The notes under the pieces were generated by a model. The model searched no databases, was not told the origin of the DNA, and saw only the letters and a program-made list of their open reading frames with translations. Shown piece after piece: positions 29,635 to 38,802 of a DNA stretch of 64,000 nucleotides (the first letter of the stretch is position 1; each line of letters begins with the position of its first letter). Made by a program: the position numbers and the translations under genes. The stretch is from Pectobacterium atrosepticum. Lineage in GTDB: Bacteria > Pseudomonadota > Gammaproteobacteria > Enterobacterales > Enterobacteriaceae. The stretch spans positions 248,001 to 312,000 of the forward strand of contig CP036163.1 of NCBI GenBank assembly GCA_019056595.1, read 5' to 3'.

Positions 29635-30465
29635 ATGAGTTATCAGTGTCCGCTATGCCAGTTACCTCTGGAGCGACACCCGCGGCAATGGACGTGTGGT
29701 AAACATAGTTTTGACTGTGCGAAAGAAGGGTACGTCAACCTGTTGCCAGTACAGTTTAAACGTTCGAAACAACCCGGCGATAGCGCGGAAATGATGCAAG
29801 CCCGGCGCAGCTTTCTGGAAGCCGGTCATTATCAACCGCTACGCGATGCTGTCGCACAACAGCTTGATAATGTTGTGGCCGATGACGCCGCAGCGTTGCT
29901 GGATATCGGCTGTGGGGAAGGGTATTACACCGCAGAGCTTGCACATCGTCTTACATCGCGCAGGGCGATGACGATATATGGGTTGGATGTGTCCAAAGCA
30001 GCGATTCAACGTGCGGCAAAGCGGTATGACAACGTTGAGTTCTGTGTTGCTTCCAGCCAGAGATTGCCTTTTCGCGATCAATCCCTTGATGCTGTGGTAA
30101 AGATTTATGCGCCGTGTAATGACGCGGAGTTACAGCGTACTATTAAGATTGGCGGCTGGGTGGTGACGGTGTCTCCGGGGCCTAGACATCTTTATCAACT
30201 GAAGTCGGAAGTTTACGATGAGGTGTTATTGCACCCGAGCAAAGATGAAGTGCTCGCAGGTTTTCAGCTTATGGATCGGCAGACACTCGCGTATCCCATG
30301 CAGTTATCCGGAAGTGGGGCTGCTGCGCTATTGCAAATGACGCCTTTCGCCTGGCGGGCAACACCTGATGTGAGTGAACGGTTGCAGGCAACTACGCAGT
30401 TTAGTTGCGAAACGGATTTCATTATCCGCCTCCATCAGCGTGTTGAGAGTGATGCTGGCGCGTGA
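29635..30465 (+). CDS. rlmA: 23S rRNA (guanine-745-N1)-methyltransferase RlmA
   Basis: Methylates G745 of 23S rRNA using S-adenosylmethionine. 276 residues. An N-terminal zinc finger has C5, C8, C21 and a histidine at 24; the SAM motif [12 protein letters not shown] lies near 86-97. The start MSYQCPLC at 29635 aligns with E. coli; the GTG at 29629 is six bases earlier and less likely. Next to cspC and mntP as in E. coli. Confidence 0.94.
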   Translation: MSYQCPLCQLPLERHPRQWTCGKHSFDCAKEGYVNLLPVQFKRSKQPGDSAEMMQARRSFLEAGHYQPLRDAVAQQLDNVVADDAAALLDIGCGEGYYTAELAHRLTSRRAMTIYGLDVSKAAIQRAAKRYDNVEFCVASSQRLPFRDQSLDAVVKIYAPCNDAELQRTIKIGGWVVTVSPGPRHLYQLKSEVYDEVLLHPSKDEVLAGFQLMDRQTLAYPMQLSGSGAAALLQMTPFAWRATPDVSERLQATTQFSCETDFIIRLHQRVESDAGA

Positions 30466-30499
30466 TCGGCAAGAATAAAAACGGGCTGCCCGTTGCTTT

Positions 30500-30626
30500 T
30501 ATACCCTAAATAATTCGCGTTGAGTGAAGGCGGCAACTGCGCGAATCCCCAGGAGCTTACATAAGTAAGTGACTGGGGTGAGTAAGGGCTGCCAACGCAC
30601 AAGCAACGTGAAGTATGACGGGTATA
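30500..30626. repeat. ERIC element, near consensus
   Basis: 127 bases; includes GAATCCCCAGGAGCTTACAT and AAGTAAGTGACTGGGGTGAG, the textbook ERIC core, so this is the closest to the enterobacterial consensus in the window. Confidence 0.96.
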
Positions 30627-30635
30627 TCAGGCGGC

Positions 30636-31199
30636 CTAGCCGAGATGTTCGTACAGGATATTACAGCCGATACCAATCAGAACCAGCCCACCTATAATCT
30701 CTGCTTTTTTACCGAGAATCGGACCGATGTAGCGGCCAATCATCATCCCAAGCGTAACCATAATCATTGTGGCACAACCAATAACCATTGCAGTATGGAA
30801 AATATTGACCTGAAGGAAAGCCAAACCAACGCCAATCGCCATGGCATCCAAGCTGGTGGCAATGGCCGTGCAGACCAACAGCGCCAGACTATGATTTTTG
30901 ACTTTTTCACAGCGGCAGTCGGGAGAGTCTTTAAACCCTTCAACGACCATGCGGCCACCGAGAATCAATAACAGCGTAAATGCAACCCAATGATCCCATT
31001 CGAGAATATATTGACTGGCAAAAAAACCAAGCGCCCAGCCGATGAGCGGGGTGATCGCTTCGATAACGCCAAAAATGAGACCAGTACGGATCGCATCACG
31101 GAAACGGGGATTATGCAGGACGGCACCTTTACCGATTGACGCGGCGAAGGCATCCATTGACATAGCAAATGCTAGGATAAGTGTTGCTGACATATTCAT
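30636..31199 (-). CDS. mntP: Manganese efflux pump MntP
   Basis: Inner-membrane Mn2+ exporter of 187 residues (former YebN) with six hydrophobic segments. The two internal repeats carry the conserved acidic motif [14 protein letters not shown] near 13-26 and [15 protein letters not shown] near 116-130. Preceded by a manganese riboswitch, so its expression should rise with Mn2+. Same location as in E. coli, between rlmA and yobD. Confidence 0.96.
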   Translation of the reverse strand: MNMSATLILAFAMSMDAFAASIGKGAVLHNPRFRDAIRTGLIFGVIEAITPLIGWALGFFASQYILEWDHWVAFTLLLILGGRMVVEGFKDSPDCRCEKVKNHSLALLVCTAIATSLDAMAIGVGLAFLQVNIFHTAMVIGCATMIMVTLGMMIGRYIGPILGKKAEIIGGLVLIGIGCNILYEHLG

Positions 31200-31448
31200 T
31201 GTAAACTATAGCCTCGGCTGGACGATTAACCATATACACGCAGATCATCCCCAACCCGAATGATGATGCTACGTGTCTATGGTCTCGCCTGCCAATCACG
31301 CTTGGCCGCCCGCACCACGCTTTATGCTCCGATAATATGGAGATAGAACGAGTATGTTGATACGAGCATTTCTGACGAGTTACTATGAATAGTAATTAAT
31401 CAGAAATCGGCTACTCCCCAATGACGGCGCAACCTTACCATATTATTT
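31200..31448 (-). other. mntP leader and promoter region
   Basis: Holds the riboswitch (below) and the path to the mntP start. Between the riboswitch and the ORF at 31449 is a short stretch with no further feature. A possible Fur site lies within that ORF at 31488. Confidence 0.6.
31262..31422 (-). promoter_or_regulatory. yybP-ykoY manganese riboswitch of mntP
   Basis: Read on the minus strand: GGGGAGTAGCCGATTTC (31403-31419), then TCAACATACTCGTT (31347-31360), then GGCAGGCGAGACCATAGAC (31275-31293). These are the signature blocks of the yybP-ykoY class known from E. coli mntP and alx. The aptamer is about 160 nt and the mntP start is about 65 nt further on. It senses Mn2+ and relieves sequestration of the ribosome site. 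Confidence 0.92.
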
Positions 31449-31634
31449 ATGATGCAAACAACACTAAAAGTTTTAGGTGTTAATAATGCAATTGATAATT
31501 ATTTTCATTTGGCGGGTGGTGACGAAAAATTGTATAAAATAACGTCAAGGTTATTGAGGTTAAAATACCATCAAAACATGAGGGGTATATCTCAGGCTAT
31601 TTTAAATGATTTGAACGAAAACTTACCTTATTGA
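31449..31634 (+). CDS. Possible small protein of 61 residues
   Basis: An open frame of 61 residues starting [10 protein letters not shown], mixed charge and probably helical, with no membrane segment. I see no ribosome site and no family. It lies where the mntP promoter and a possible Fur box must be, and its end overlaps yobD by 7 bases tail to tail. It may be spurious, so confidence is low. Confidence 0.3.
31488..31506 (-). promoter_or_regulatory. Possible Fur site upstream of mntP
   Basis: Read on the minus strand as GAAAATAATTATCAATTGC. It agrees with the Fur consensus at 13 of 19 positions by my count. It lies about 70 bases upstream of the riboswitch start, in a promoter position. Confidence 0.4.
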
Positions 31635-32086
31635 TTATCAATCATAAATTTATATATTTTTTCTAAATCATCGAGCTGAGTAACCTGTATCAATAAACGG
31701 CGTTTCTCAAGGTCGATAACTAATATCCCATCCTCAGATAAATTCATATTTTTAATTCTGCTATAAGGAATGAATATATTCGCATAAAAGAAACCGGTTG
31801 ATTTAAACAGCAGTTTGGGGCGGCGAATATAGGCCAGATAGCACGCCATGAAGGCCAGGGAAATCAAAAGATAGGTTGTGATGATGGCACCATTACTCAT
31901 CACATTCTGATAAATAAGAATGCCCACTAAACCGATAAAAATCAGCGTATCGAGCCGGTTCATTCTCTTTAAAGGCACGAGGAGCCGTGTTTTTCCTTTG
32001 AGTTTATCCATGATGAACTCGTCATAGATGGCATAAGCCAGTGCTAAAGCAATCAACACCACCAGCGCGATATCTGTCATCGTCAT
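31628..32086 (-). CDS. yobD: UPF0266 membrane protein YobD
   Basis: 152-residue membrane protein of unknown function with hydrophobic segments about 5-20, 50-66 and 70-88. The C-terminal half is polar. It is downstream of manZ after a terminator, with E. coli gene order. Confidence 0.9.
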
Positions 32087-32120
32087 CCGTATTTTCCTTG
32101 TCCGTTATGTGTCCGTGAAT

Positions 32121-32152
32121 AAAAAAACAGCCGGACGCGTTTACGCCCGGCT
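32121..32152 (-). terminator. Terminator after manXYZ
   Basis: AGCCGG / CCGGCT stem with an inner GCG/CGC extension and a GTTTTTTTATT tail on the minus strand, just after the manZ stop. Confidence 0.9.
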
Positions 32153-32160
32153 ATTGAGTA

Positions 32161-33003
32161 TTACACGCCGAGCAGGCCGATCCAGTATCCGAAGATACCA
32201 ATGGCGAAGAAGCCCATAATCAGCCACAGCGCGTTCACCTTGCGCCGTAACAGCCACATACAACCGAACGTCAGCAGTAGGGGAACGAGCCCCGGCATGA
32301 GTTGGTCAAGGATGGATTGAACCGTGGTTACCGTGGTTTCCCCGTTTTGGTTTGTCACCGTCGACACCACCATCGGAATGTTGACGTGCGTCCATTTATT
32401 AACCAATGCCCCCATAACGAACAAACCGAGGATAGAGGCCGCTTCGGTCATTTTTTGCAGAAAGCCGCCGCCCATATCACTAACGATATCGATCCCTTTG
32501 CGATAGCCGTAGGCTACGCCATAGTAACGTACCAGTAGGCGAATCAGGTTAAACAGGACAAAGAAGAGTACCGGTCCTAGCAGGCTGCCGCTCATGGCAA
32601 TCCCCGCGCCTAGCGCAGCGAATACCGGACGTGCGGTGCCCCAGAATATCGGGTCGCCGACGCCAGCCAATGGCCCCATCAGCCCGACTTTTAGGCCGTT
32701 TATCGCTGCGTCGTCAATGGGGGCACCGTTAGCTCGTTGCTCTTCCATTGCCATGGTTACGCCGAGTATCGGAGCGGCAACAAAAGGCTGCGTATTGAAG
32801 AATTCCAGATGGCGCTTTATCGCTTGCTTACGCTCTTCTGAATTTTCAGGATAAAGACGACGAATCACTGGCACCATGGAAAAACAGAAACCGAGTGCCT
32901 GCATACGCTCAAAGTTCCAGGAGCCTTGAAACAGGTTGGAACGGATAAACACCGCGCGGATATCGCCGTCAGTGAGTTTTTTGACATTCGTATTTTCGAC
33001 CAT
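32161..33003 (-). CDS. manZ: PTS mannose transporter subunit IID
   Basis: Membrane subunit IID of the mannose PTS, 280 residues, closely similar to E. coli ManZ (NLFQGSWNFERMQALGFCFSM, GPLAGVGDPIFWGT). With ManY it makes the channel. The start at 33003 (MVENTNVKK) has AGGAG at normal spacing; the GTG at 33012 is too near that site. 14 bases after manY. Confidence 0.95.
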   Translation of the reverse strand: MVENTNVKKLTDGDIRAVFIRSNLFQGSWNFERMQALGFCFSMVPVIRRLYPENSEERKQAIKRHLEFFNTQPFVAAPILGVTMAMEEQRANGAPIDDAAINGLKVGLMGPLAGVGDPIFWGTARPVFAALGAGIAMSGSLLGPVLFFVLFNLIRLLVRYYGVAYGYRKGIDIVSDMGGGFLQKMTEAASILGLFVMGALVNKWTHVNIPMVVSTVTNQNGETTVTTVQSILDQLMPGLVPLLLTFGCMWLLRRKVNALWLIMGFFAIGIFGYWIGLLGV

Positions 33004-33017
33004 TTTTCTCACTCCTG

Positions 33018-33815
33018 TTAATCCAGTTCGTTATCAAGACCGTTATTGCCTGATGTAACAGACTGGCCTTGAACCTTGTTATATTTCGGGCTGAGTTGGA
33101 TATACAGCACCGCCATCACAATACCGATTACGCCCAGAGCGACCAGATTGAACTCAGTGAACGCGGCGGTAACGAAGCCAAGATAGAAGAATGGCATCAG
33201 GTAGCCCGCACGCATCATGTTGATGACCATCGCGTAACCGACGACGACAATCATCCCACCGGCGATATTCAGGCCGTTGGTGACAACGTCCGGGATGGAG
33301 TTCAGCAGGGCGTGAACAGTGTCAGTACCGACAGAGACCGCGACAATAACGGCAGGAATCGCGATACGCATCGCTTGAAGCAGCAGGGCGGAAACGTGAA
33401 TCCAACTGATGGCCGTCAGGTTACCTCGCTCTGCCGCACTGTCTGCTGCATGCTGGAACGCAACCGTGATGGTACGAACAATGATGGTTAATACTTGCCC
33501 CGCAGCGGCGAGTGGAATCGCCAGAGCAATCCCGGCGCCGATCCCCTGGCCACCAGCAATAACCAGAATGGTTGAGATAATGGAAGCCAGCGCCGCATCC
33601 GGTGCGACTGCCGCACCGATGTTCATCCAGCCTAGCGCGATCATTTCTAGCGTACCGCCAATAATGATCCCGGTTTTTAAATCACCTAATACTGCGCCAA
33701 TCAGCGTACAAGCGACGAGTGGACGGTGGAACTGGAATTCATCGAGAATCGAACCCATCCCCGAAACACACGCGACGATAAATATCAGCACAATTTGAAG
33801 TGTGGTAATCTCCAT
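33018..33815 (-). CDS. manY: PTS mannose transporter subunit IIC
   Basis: IIC membrane subunit, 265 residues starting at MEITTLQIVL, which aligns with E. coli; the longer reading from 33860 is not conserved. About eight hydrophobic segments, with PDAALASIISTILVIAGGQ near 70. Follows manX after an unusually long 177-base gap. Confidence 0.95.
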   Translation of the reverse strand: MEITTLQIVLIFIVACVSGMGSILDEFQFHRPLVACTLIGAVLGDLKTGIIIGGTLEMIALGWMNIGAAVAPDAALASIISTILVIAGGQGIGAGIALAIPLAAAGQVLTIIVRTITVAFQHAADSAAERGNLTAISWIHVSALLLQAMRIAIPAVIVAVSVGTDTVHALLNSIPDVVTNGLNIAGGMIVVVGYAMVINMMRAGYLMPFFYLGFVTAAFTEFNLVALGVIGIVMAVLYIQLSPKYNKVQGQSVTSGNNGLDNELD

Positions 33816-33992
33816 CGTACTTCTCCTATAAAATGCGTCTGAGTAAAAATAAATCGCCATCCCTATTGATTTTCTATGTCGACATAAAGCTTTTCAATAC
33901 CGACATAAATACATATCTTGAAAATCGTCAGGTCTATAAAACTATTATTGATGGTGATGTTAGCGTTAATAACCTTCGTATCGCGACAGGCA
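33816..33992 (-). other. Long manX-manY spacer
   Basis: 177 bases inside an operon. Contains two copies of CGACATAAA about 23 bases apart (33888 and 33911 region). No gene, and no terminator with a T tail, was seen. A promoter for manYZ or an mRNA processing site is possible. Confidence 0.45.
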
Positions 33993-34961
33993 TCAACGCG
34001 GCATTTTGTTAATCAAGTCCATCATTTTAATCCGGGAATCGGTTGATACTTTACGAACCTCCAATTCAATACCGCGTTTATCTAATTCACGGAATGCCAC
34101 AATATCCTTCTCATCGATAGAGACGGCATTATTTACCTGCGTTTTCCCCTGTTTGAATGCCATCCCGCCAATATTGACCGAGGTGATTTTTACGCCATTT
34201 TCGATCAGCGTTAATACATCCGTCGGATTGGTGAATAGTAGCATCACGCGATCGGCAGCATATTTTGGGTTGTCATAAACACGAACGGCTTTTGCCACAT
34301 CCACCACGTGCGCGGTAACGCCCGGTGGCGCAACCTGAGTCAGCAACGTTTTACGCACGTGATCGGCAGCGACTTCATCGCTGATAACAATAATGCGCGA
34401 AACATTGGTTTCTTTCGTCCAGCGGGTGGCGACCTGGCCATGAATCAGACGGTCGTCGATACGTGCCAACCCAATCTTCATATGTTCGCCGGGACCTGCC
34501 GGTATAGGTACAGCGTTGGATTTGGGGGGCGGTGGGGGAAAAAGAGGAGCTGCTTTGAGTTTTTCCTGATGCTTCAGGGCTTTTACGCCATCTCTGCCGG
34601 CTTCCAGTGCGATAGAAACCAGATCGGAGAAGGACGGATTATCATCCCGAGCCATAAAGGTTTCCGCTAGCATGGGGATATTCACACCGGCGATAACATC
34701 ATGGTTTTCTTTGTCAGTGACGAGGCGACTGGCGGCGTTAAACGGGCTGCCGCCCCAGGTATCAACGAGAAACAGCACGCCTTGCGATGTGTCTAAGTGC
34801 GTGAGTTTTTCCTGATATTTTTCTATCAATGTTTCGGCGTTTTCTCCGGGAACGAAATCGATCCAGGCGACATTACTTTGTTCGCCAAGAATCATTTCTG
34901 CTGTCTTTAACAGCGGTCCCGCAGTGGCGCCGTGAGTGCATAACATGATTGCAATACTCAC
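33993..34961 (-). CDS. manX: PTS mannose transporter subunit IIAB
   Basis: Soluble IIA-IIB fusion, 322 residues, phosphorylates mannose, glucose and related hexoses entering through ManYZ. IIA phosphorylation site H10 (CTHGATAG), IIB site H174 (DDRLIHGQ). The linker (about 133-160) is rich in alanine and proline with five prolines in a row. First gene of manXYZ, divergent from yoaE. A Mlc-like operator lies upstream. Confidence 0.96.
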   Translation of the reverse strand: MSIAIMLCTHGATAGPLLKTAEMILGEQSNVAWIDFVPGENAETLIEKYQEKLTHLDTSQGVLFLVDTWGGSPFNAASRLVTDKENHDVIAGVNIPMLAETFMARDDNPSFSDLVSIALEAGRDGVKALKHQEKLKAAPLFPPPPPKSNAVPIPAGPGEHMKIGLARIDDRLIHGQVATRWTKETNVSRIIVISDEVAADHVRKTLLTQVAPPGVTAHVVDVAKAVRVYDNPKYAADRVMLLFTNPTDVLTLIENGVKITSVNIGGMAFKQGKTQVNNAVSIDEKDIVAFRELDKRGIELEVRKVSTDSRIKMMDLINKMPR

Positions 34962-35527
34962 TTGCTACCTCCTCACGTTCACGATCAAAAGAGTCAATGT
35001 GTCAGGAAACAGGGTTAACGCTGAGCTACTGAATGTTAACCGTCGCGGTATTAGTATGGCTGCAAGAAAAAATTTTACCGTGGATTCATGACATTCACTG
35101 TGTTCCTCCAGGTTGTCAGGCGAGAAATCGTGACTGACGGATTTATTTTACTTATCGAAAAAATAAATAGTGTGATGATGCTCTAATGCTGACCAGTTAA
35201 GCAGGGGGCTAAAATGGGGCGAAATAGGAAAATTTGAACGCGTTATCAATGCGAAGCTGGTCTACGAAATTCTTTGTGAAAAATGGTAACAACCTGTTAG
35301 AGTAAACATCCCATAAATTGCTTAGGAGCACCGGGCATCAGCCCTTCCCATGGACTGTCACCGACAAACTGTTCTCTGTTTTCCCGCTAATGCTGGCGGT
35401 TTTCTGTACACAGCTGGTCACTCAGACCACATTCAGAATCTCTCTGATTCACATCAACTCTTTTTATTACCATTCAATGCGGTTCATGCATTGATGTCAT
35501 CTGCTCGTTCATTTTCTGGAGTCTGAC
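34962..35527. other. Divergent control region of manX and yoaE
   Basis: 566 bases with a Mlc-like operator 180 bases before manX, and a leader of roughly 200 bases or more before yoaE. The yoaE side has two short inverted repeats (GGGCATCAGCCC near 35337 and CCGC...GCGG near 35384-35399 followed by TTTTCT). No GGGGAGTAG riboswitch block, although yoaE encodes a TerC-family protein. Confidence 0.6.
35141..35168 (-). promoter_or_regulatory. Mlc-like operator before manXYZ
   Basis: TTTATTTTACTTATCG followed by AAAAAATAAAT: an AT-rich inverted repeat of the kind bound by Mlc (consensus with TTATTTTA and a mirrored TAAAATAA). It lies about 180 bases before the manX start. manX is a Mlc target in E. 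coli. Confidence 0.6.
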
Positions 35528-37084
35528 ATGGAATTTTTGCTAGATCCTTCAATCTGGGCAGGCCTATTGACGCTGGTGGTACTTGAAATTGTTCTGGGTA
35601 TCGACAATTTGGTGTTTATCGCCATTTTGGCGGATAAATTACCCCCCAAGCAGCGAGATAAAGCCCGCATTATCGGTTTAAGCCTGGCGTTGTTCATGCG
35701 TCTGGGCCTGTTGTCTTTGATTTCCTGGATGGTCACACTGACGCGTCCATTGTTTAGCGTTGGCGATTTCAGTTTCTCGGGTCGTGACCTGATTCTGCTG
35801 TTCGGCGGGGTATTCCTGCTGTTTAAAGCCACAGTGGAGTTGCATGAACGGCTAGAGAATAAAACGCACGATGGCAACGGCAATCGCGCTCATGCCAGTT
35901 TCTGGGCGGTGGTTGCGCAGATCGTCGTGCTGGATGCCGTATTCTCGCTGGATGCCGTCATTACCGCGGTGGGGATGGTCGATCACTTGGGCGTCATGAT
36001 GACGGCGGTGATCATTGCAATGGGCGTCATGCTGATTGCTTCTAAGCCACTGACCAATTTCGTCAACGAGCACCCAACGGTGGTTGTCCTGTGTCTCAGC
36101 TTCTTGCTGATGATTGGTCTGAGCCTGATGGCGGAAGGTTTCGGTTTCCACATTCCGAAAGGTTATCTGTATGCAGCGATTGGTTTCTCTATCTTGATCG
36201 AACTGTTTAACCAAATTGCCCGTCATAACTTTATGAAACATCAGTCGCACCGACCTTTGCGTGAACGTACCGCCGAGGCCATTCTGCGCCTGATGGGCGC
36301 ACGTAAAAACACGGACGACGTAGATGCGGATGAACCGCAGAAGAAACTCACGACAGAGGAATTCGCCGAAGAAGAGCGCAATATGATCAGCGGTGTGCTG
36401 ACATTAGCCTCGCGTTCGCTGCGTAGCGTGATGACGCCGCGTACTGAAATTTCCTGGGTGGATAGTGGCAGTTCTGTCGAACAGATCCGGATGCAATTGC
36501 TGGACACGCCTCACAGCCTGTTCCCAATATGTCGCGGCTCTCTGGATGAAATTATCGGTGTCGTCCGTGCTAAAGATCTGCTGGTGGCGTTGGAAACACA
36601 GACCGATGTGGAAAGCTATGCCGCCGCCAATCCGCCAATTGTGGTGCCGGAAACGCTGGATGTGATAAACCTGCTGCCCGTTCTGCGTCGTGCGAAAGGT
36701 AGTCTGGTTATCATCGCCAACGAGTTTGGTGTGGTGCAAGGGTTGGTGACGCCGTTGGACGTGCTGGAAGCGATTGCGGGTGAATTCCCGGATGAAGACG
36801 AAACGTTGGATATCATCCCAGACGGCGAAGGTTGGTTGGTGAAAGGCGGAACGGACCTCCACGCTTTACAACAGGTAGTGGATAGCAGCGTTCTGGTTGA
36901 TCCGAAGGAAGAGTATGCTTCACTGGCGGGGATGCTGCTGGCACATAGCGATGAGTTCCCGAAAGTCGGTGCCATCATCGAGTTGTACAACCTGCGCTTC
37001 CATATCATTGAGGTTTCCGAATACCGTATTGAACTGGTGCGTGTAGAACGTATCGTCGATCGGGAAGAGGATGAATCCGCGTAA
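35528..37084 (+). CDS. yoaE: TerC-family/CBS domain inner-membrane protein YoaE
   Basis: 518 residues. N-terminal TerC-like membrane domain (about 1-235, eight hydrophobic segments, conserved acidic pair in [16 protein letters not shown] near 14-29). Then two CBS domains (about 300-425, [10 protein letters not shown] and [12 protein letters not shown]) and a C-terminal CorC/HlyC-type domain (about 435-515). The family is linked to metal or tellurium handling; the transported ion is not known. Divergent from manX as in E. coli. Confidence 0.93.
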   Translation: MEFLLDPSIWAGLLTLVVLEIVLGIDNLVFIAILADKLPPKQRDKARIIGLSLALFMRLGLLSLISWMVTLTRPLFSVGDFSFSGRDLILLFGGVFLLFKATVELHERLENKTHDGNGNRAHASFWAVVAQIVVLDAVFSLDAVITAVGMVDHLGVMMTAVIIAMGVMLIASKPLTNFVNEHPTVVVLCLSFLLMIGLSLMAEGFGFHIPKGYLYAAIGFSILIELFNQIARHNFMKHQSHRPLRERTAEAILRLMGARKNTDDVDADEPQKKLTTEEFAEEERNMISGVLTLASRSLRSVMTPRTEISWVDSGSSVEQIRMQLLDTPHSLFPICRGSLDEIIGVVRAKDLLVALETQTDVESYAAANPPIVVPETLDVINLLPVLRRAKGSLVIIANEFGVVQGLVTPLDVLEAIAGEFPDEDETLDIIPDGEGWLVKGGTDLHALQQVVDSSVLVDPKEEYASLAGMLLAHSDEFPKVGAIIELYNLRFHIIEVSEYRIELVRVERIVDREEDESA

Positions 37085-37108
37085 TTAGCGCTTTGCGAGT
37101 CATAAATA

Positions 37109-37136
37109 ATCTGGAATCAGGTCTCTGATTCCAGAT
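37109..37136. terminator. Perfect hairpin after yoaE
   Basis: 12-bp perfect stem ATCTGGAATCAG / CTGATTCCAGAT with a GTCT loop, 25 bases after yoaE. The T tail is weak. Confidence 0.65.
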
Positions 37137-37151
37137 GAACGAAGTGATATG

Positions 37152-37187
37152 ACACCCTGTGAGCGGTGCGCTGACAGGGTGTTTACT
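37152..37187 (+). terminator. Second hairpin between yoaE and the hydrolase gene
   Basis: 9-bp stem ACACCCTGT / ACAGGGTGT with TTTACTTG after it. With the preceding hairpin it ends yoaE and may end the opposing gene. Confidence 0.65.
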
Positions 37188-37206
37188 TGTTTGGTTCGGA
37201 TGTATA

Positions 37207-38037
37207 TTACTTCACCACTTTGAACGGGTCTGGAACGGTATGTTGGTTAGCATTGTTCCAATAGTTCTGTAATACCCAGCCATATTCTGGCAATCCATTA
37301 ATAAATGGTGGAAGCATCGCGTCAGCGGTTGGGTTTTTCCAGTCTGCCTGTAACTCAGCACCCAGCGCAAACACACTTTCAAGCTCAGCGCCTGCTGCGG
37401 TCATTCTCTGCATCGCGGCATCTGCTTCGTATTTGCTCCATGCACCAGATGCATCAACAACAGGATATACTTGGTACCCATCATTGATCATTGCTAACGT
37501 CGGTAAGGTTACACACGTTCCCAATGTGACACCGGAAATGATAATGTGCCGACGCCCAGTTTTAGCCACTAAATCTTCTAAAGCTTTACGGAACGTCGGA
37601 TCTTCATAAGCATTGATAATACCCGTACGACGGTAAATCGGCTGATCTTTGAATATTTCTTTCAATTCCGGCAGTGTATCGCCATTTTGCCATTGTGCAT
37701 TGGAACTTGTAATTAATACGGGAATATTCAATGCCTTCGCCATCTGCGCCAAGGCAATAACATTATTTTTATAGCCTGATGCCTGTTGAAAGTCTCGAAC
37801 ACTTGCCATCAAACCCACTTGGTGATCGACAAACAGCATAATGCTGTTTTCAGGCGTTGGCTTATCATAAGCTACGCGACCCGCTTTACGTGCTTCTGAA
37901 GGACTCGCCTTATATGGCAAAACTTTGTTCGTAATAGGACTAACAATATCTGTTGATTTCTGTTCCGCAAAAGAAAATGAAGAAACACAAAGTATGGTTA
38001 AAGCGAGAGAGAGTTGAGTCAATTTTGTACGTGGCAT
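37207..38037 (-). CDS. Exported isochorismatase-family hydrolase
   Basis: 276 residues with a signal peptide ending FSFA (about residue 24), so periplasmic or secreted. The rest is a YcaC-like cysteine hydrolase: D71 in LFVDHQVG, catalytic C175 in SGVTLGTCVT, and the INAYED segment near 141-146. The basic residue expected in the triad would be R137/R138 rather than the usual lysine. Its substrate is unknown. It lies downstream of an F420-type oxidoreductase on the same strand, 30 bases away, and both are likely controlled by the divergent LysR protein. Most family members are cytoplasmic, so export is unusual. Confidence 0.85.
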   Translation of the reverse strand: MPRTKLTQLSLALTILCVSSFSFAEQKSTDIVSPITNKVLPYKASPSEARKAGRVAYDKPTPENSIMLFVDHQVGLMASVRDFQQASGYKNNVIALAQMAKALNIPVLITSSNAQWQNGDTLPELKEIFKDQPIYRRTGIINAYEDPTFRKALEDLVAKTGRRHIIISGVTLGTCVTLPTLAMINDGYQVYPVVDASGAWSKYEADAAMQRMTAAGAELESVFALGAELQADWKNPTADAMLPPFINGLPEYGWVLQNYWNNANQHTVPDPFKVVK

Positions 38038-38067
38038 AGTTATCTCGAAAAAATAATAAATAGTGAT

Positions 38068-38700
38068 TTAAATACGACTAATCCAAGTCGGCGCAATTTG
38101 AGTGCCTTTATTTGCTCCGTACCCAAAATAAATATTGAGTCCGCCAAGCGGCTCCAGATAACGTGAATTTTTTAGGCCACCCGAATATATTGGAGAGAAC
38201 CCTATACTTTCGATTAATTCACGGACAGATTCTTTTGCGGATTCGCTATCTGTGGCATAAAAAGCAGGGACAGTGGCATTTTGGGCGAATTTTGCTCCTT
38301 CTGACAAAACTTGAGCAAAAATGGTGTTAAATGCTTTAACAACAATAGCCTCCGGAACCATTTTTGCGATTTCTTCTCCCGCTGAGGTGCTATGCCCAAG
38401 GGTTAGTCCCATGTAGTCGGCTGTGAGTGGGTTGGTTATATCAACAATCACTTTCCCTTTTAGATCGCCAAGCGAGCGTAATGCGGAGTGCGCATCGTTG
38501 TAACCTACCGCCAAAATCGCTATGTCTGAATCCTGCAACGCGCCACCAGACTCGACTGCCACAGCCCCCGGATATTGAGCGGCAAGCGCTCTGGCTTTTG
38601 TGAGATCGCGAGCGGTTACACGTACTTCATGCCCAGCTAACGTAAGTTGCTTGACGAACCCTTGTCCCATATTTCCAGTACCTATAACGGCAATTCTCAT
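38068..38700 (-). CDS. F420-dependent NADP oxidoreductase-like protein
   Basis: 210 residues, Rossmann fold with GTGNMGQG at about 7-14 and ITNPLTADYMGLT near 88. It resembles NADPH-dependent F420 reductases, which in bacteria without F420 are probably reductases using other cofactors (inference). The start MRIAVIGTG at 38700 has GAGGA upstream; a 12-residue extension is rejected. Divergent from a LysR gene across about 100 bases. Confidence 0.88.
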   Translation of the reverse strand: MRIAVIGTGNMGQGFVKQLTLAGHEVRVTARDLTKARALAAQYPGAVAVESGGALQDSDIAILAVGYNDAHSALRSLGDLKGKVIVDITNPLTADYMGLTLGHSTSAGEEIAKMVPEAIVVKAFNTIFAQVLSEGAKFAQNATVPAFYATDSESAKESVRELIESIGFSPIYSGGLKNSRYLEPLGGLNIYFGYGANKGTQIAPTWISRI

Positions 38701-38802
38701 TGTGTAATCCTCGTGTAATAAAAGTATCAACGACACTTTATTAGTAATGCTGATAATGATAAATAAGGGGTAAATAGATATATTGTCTCTTTGGAGGAGA
38801 CT

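Noticed and set aside
33888-33920. CGACATAAA direct repeats as an attachment site or mobile element footprint
   Set aside because: Too short, no integrase or other mobile gene near, operon otherwise intact.
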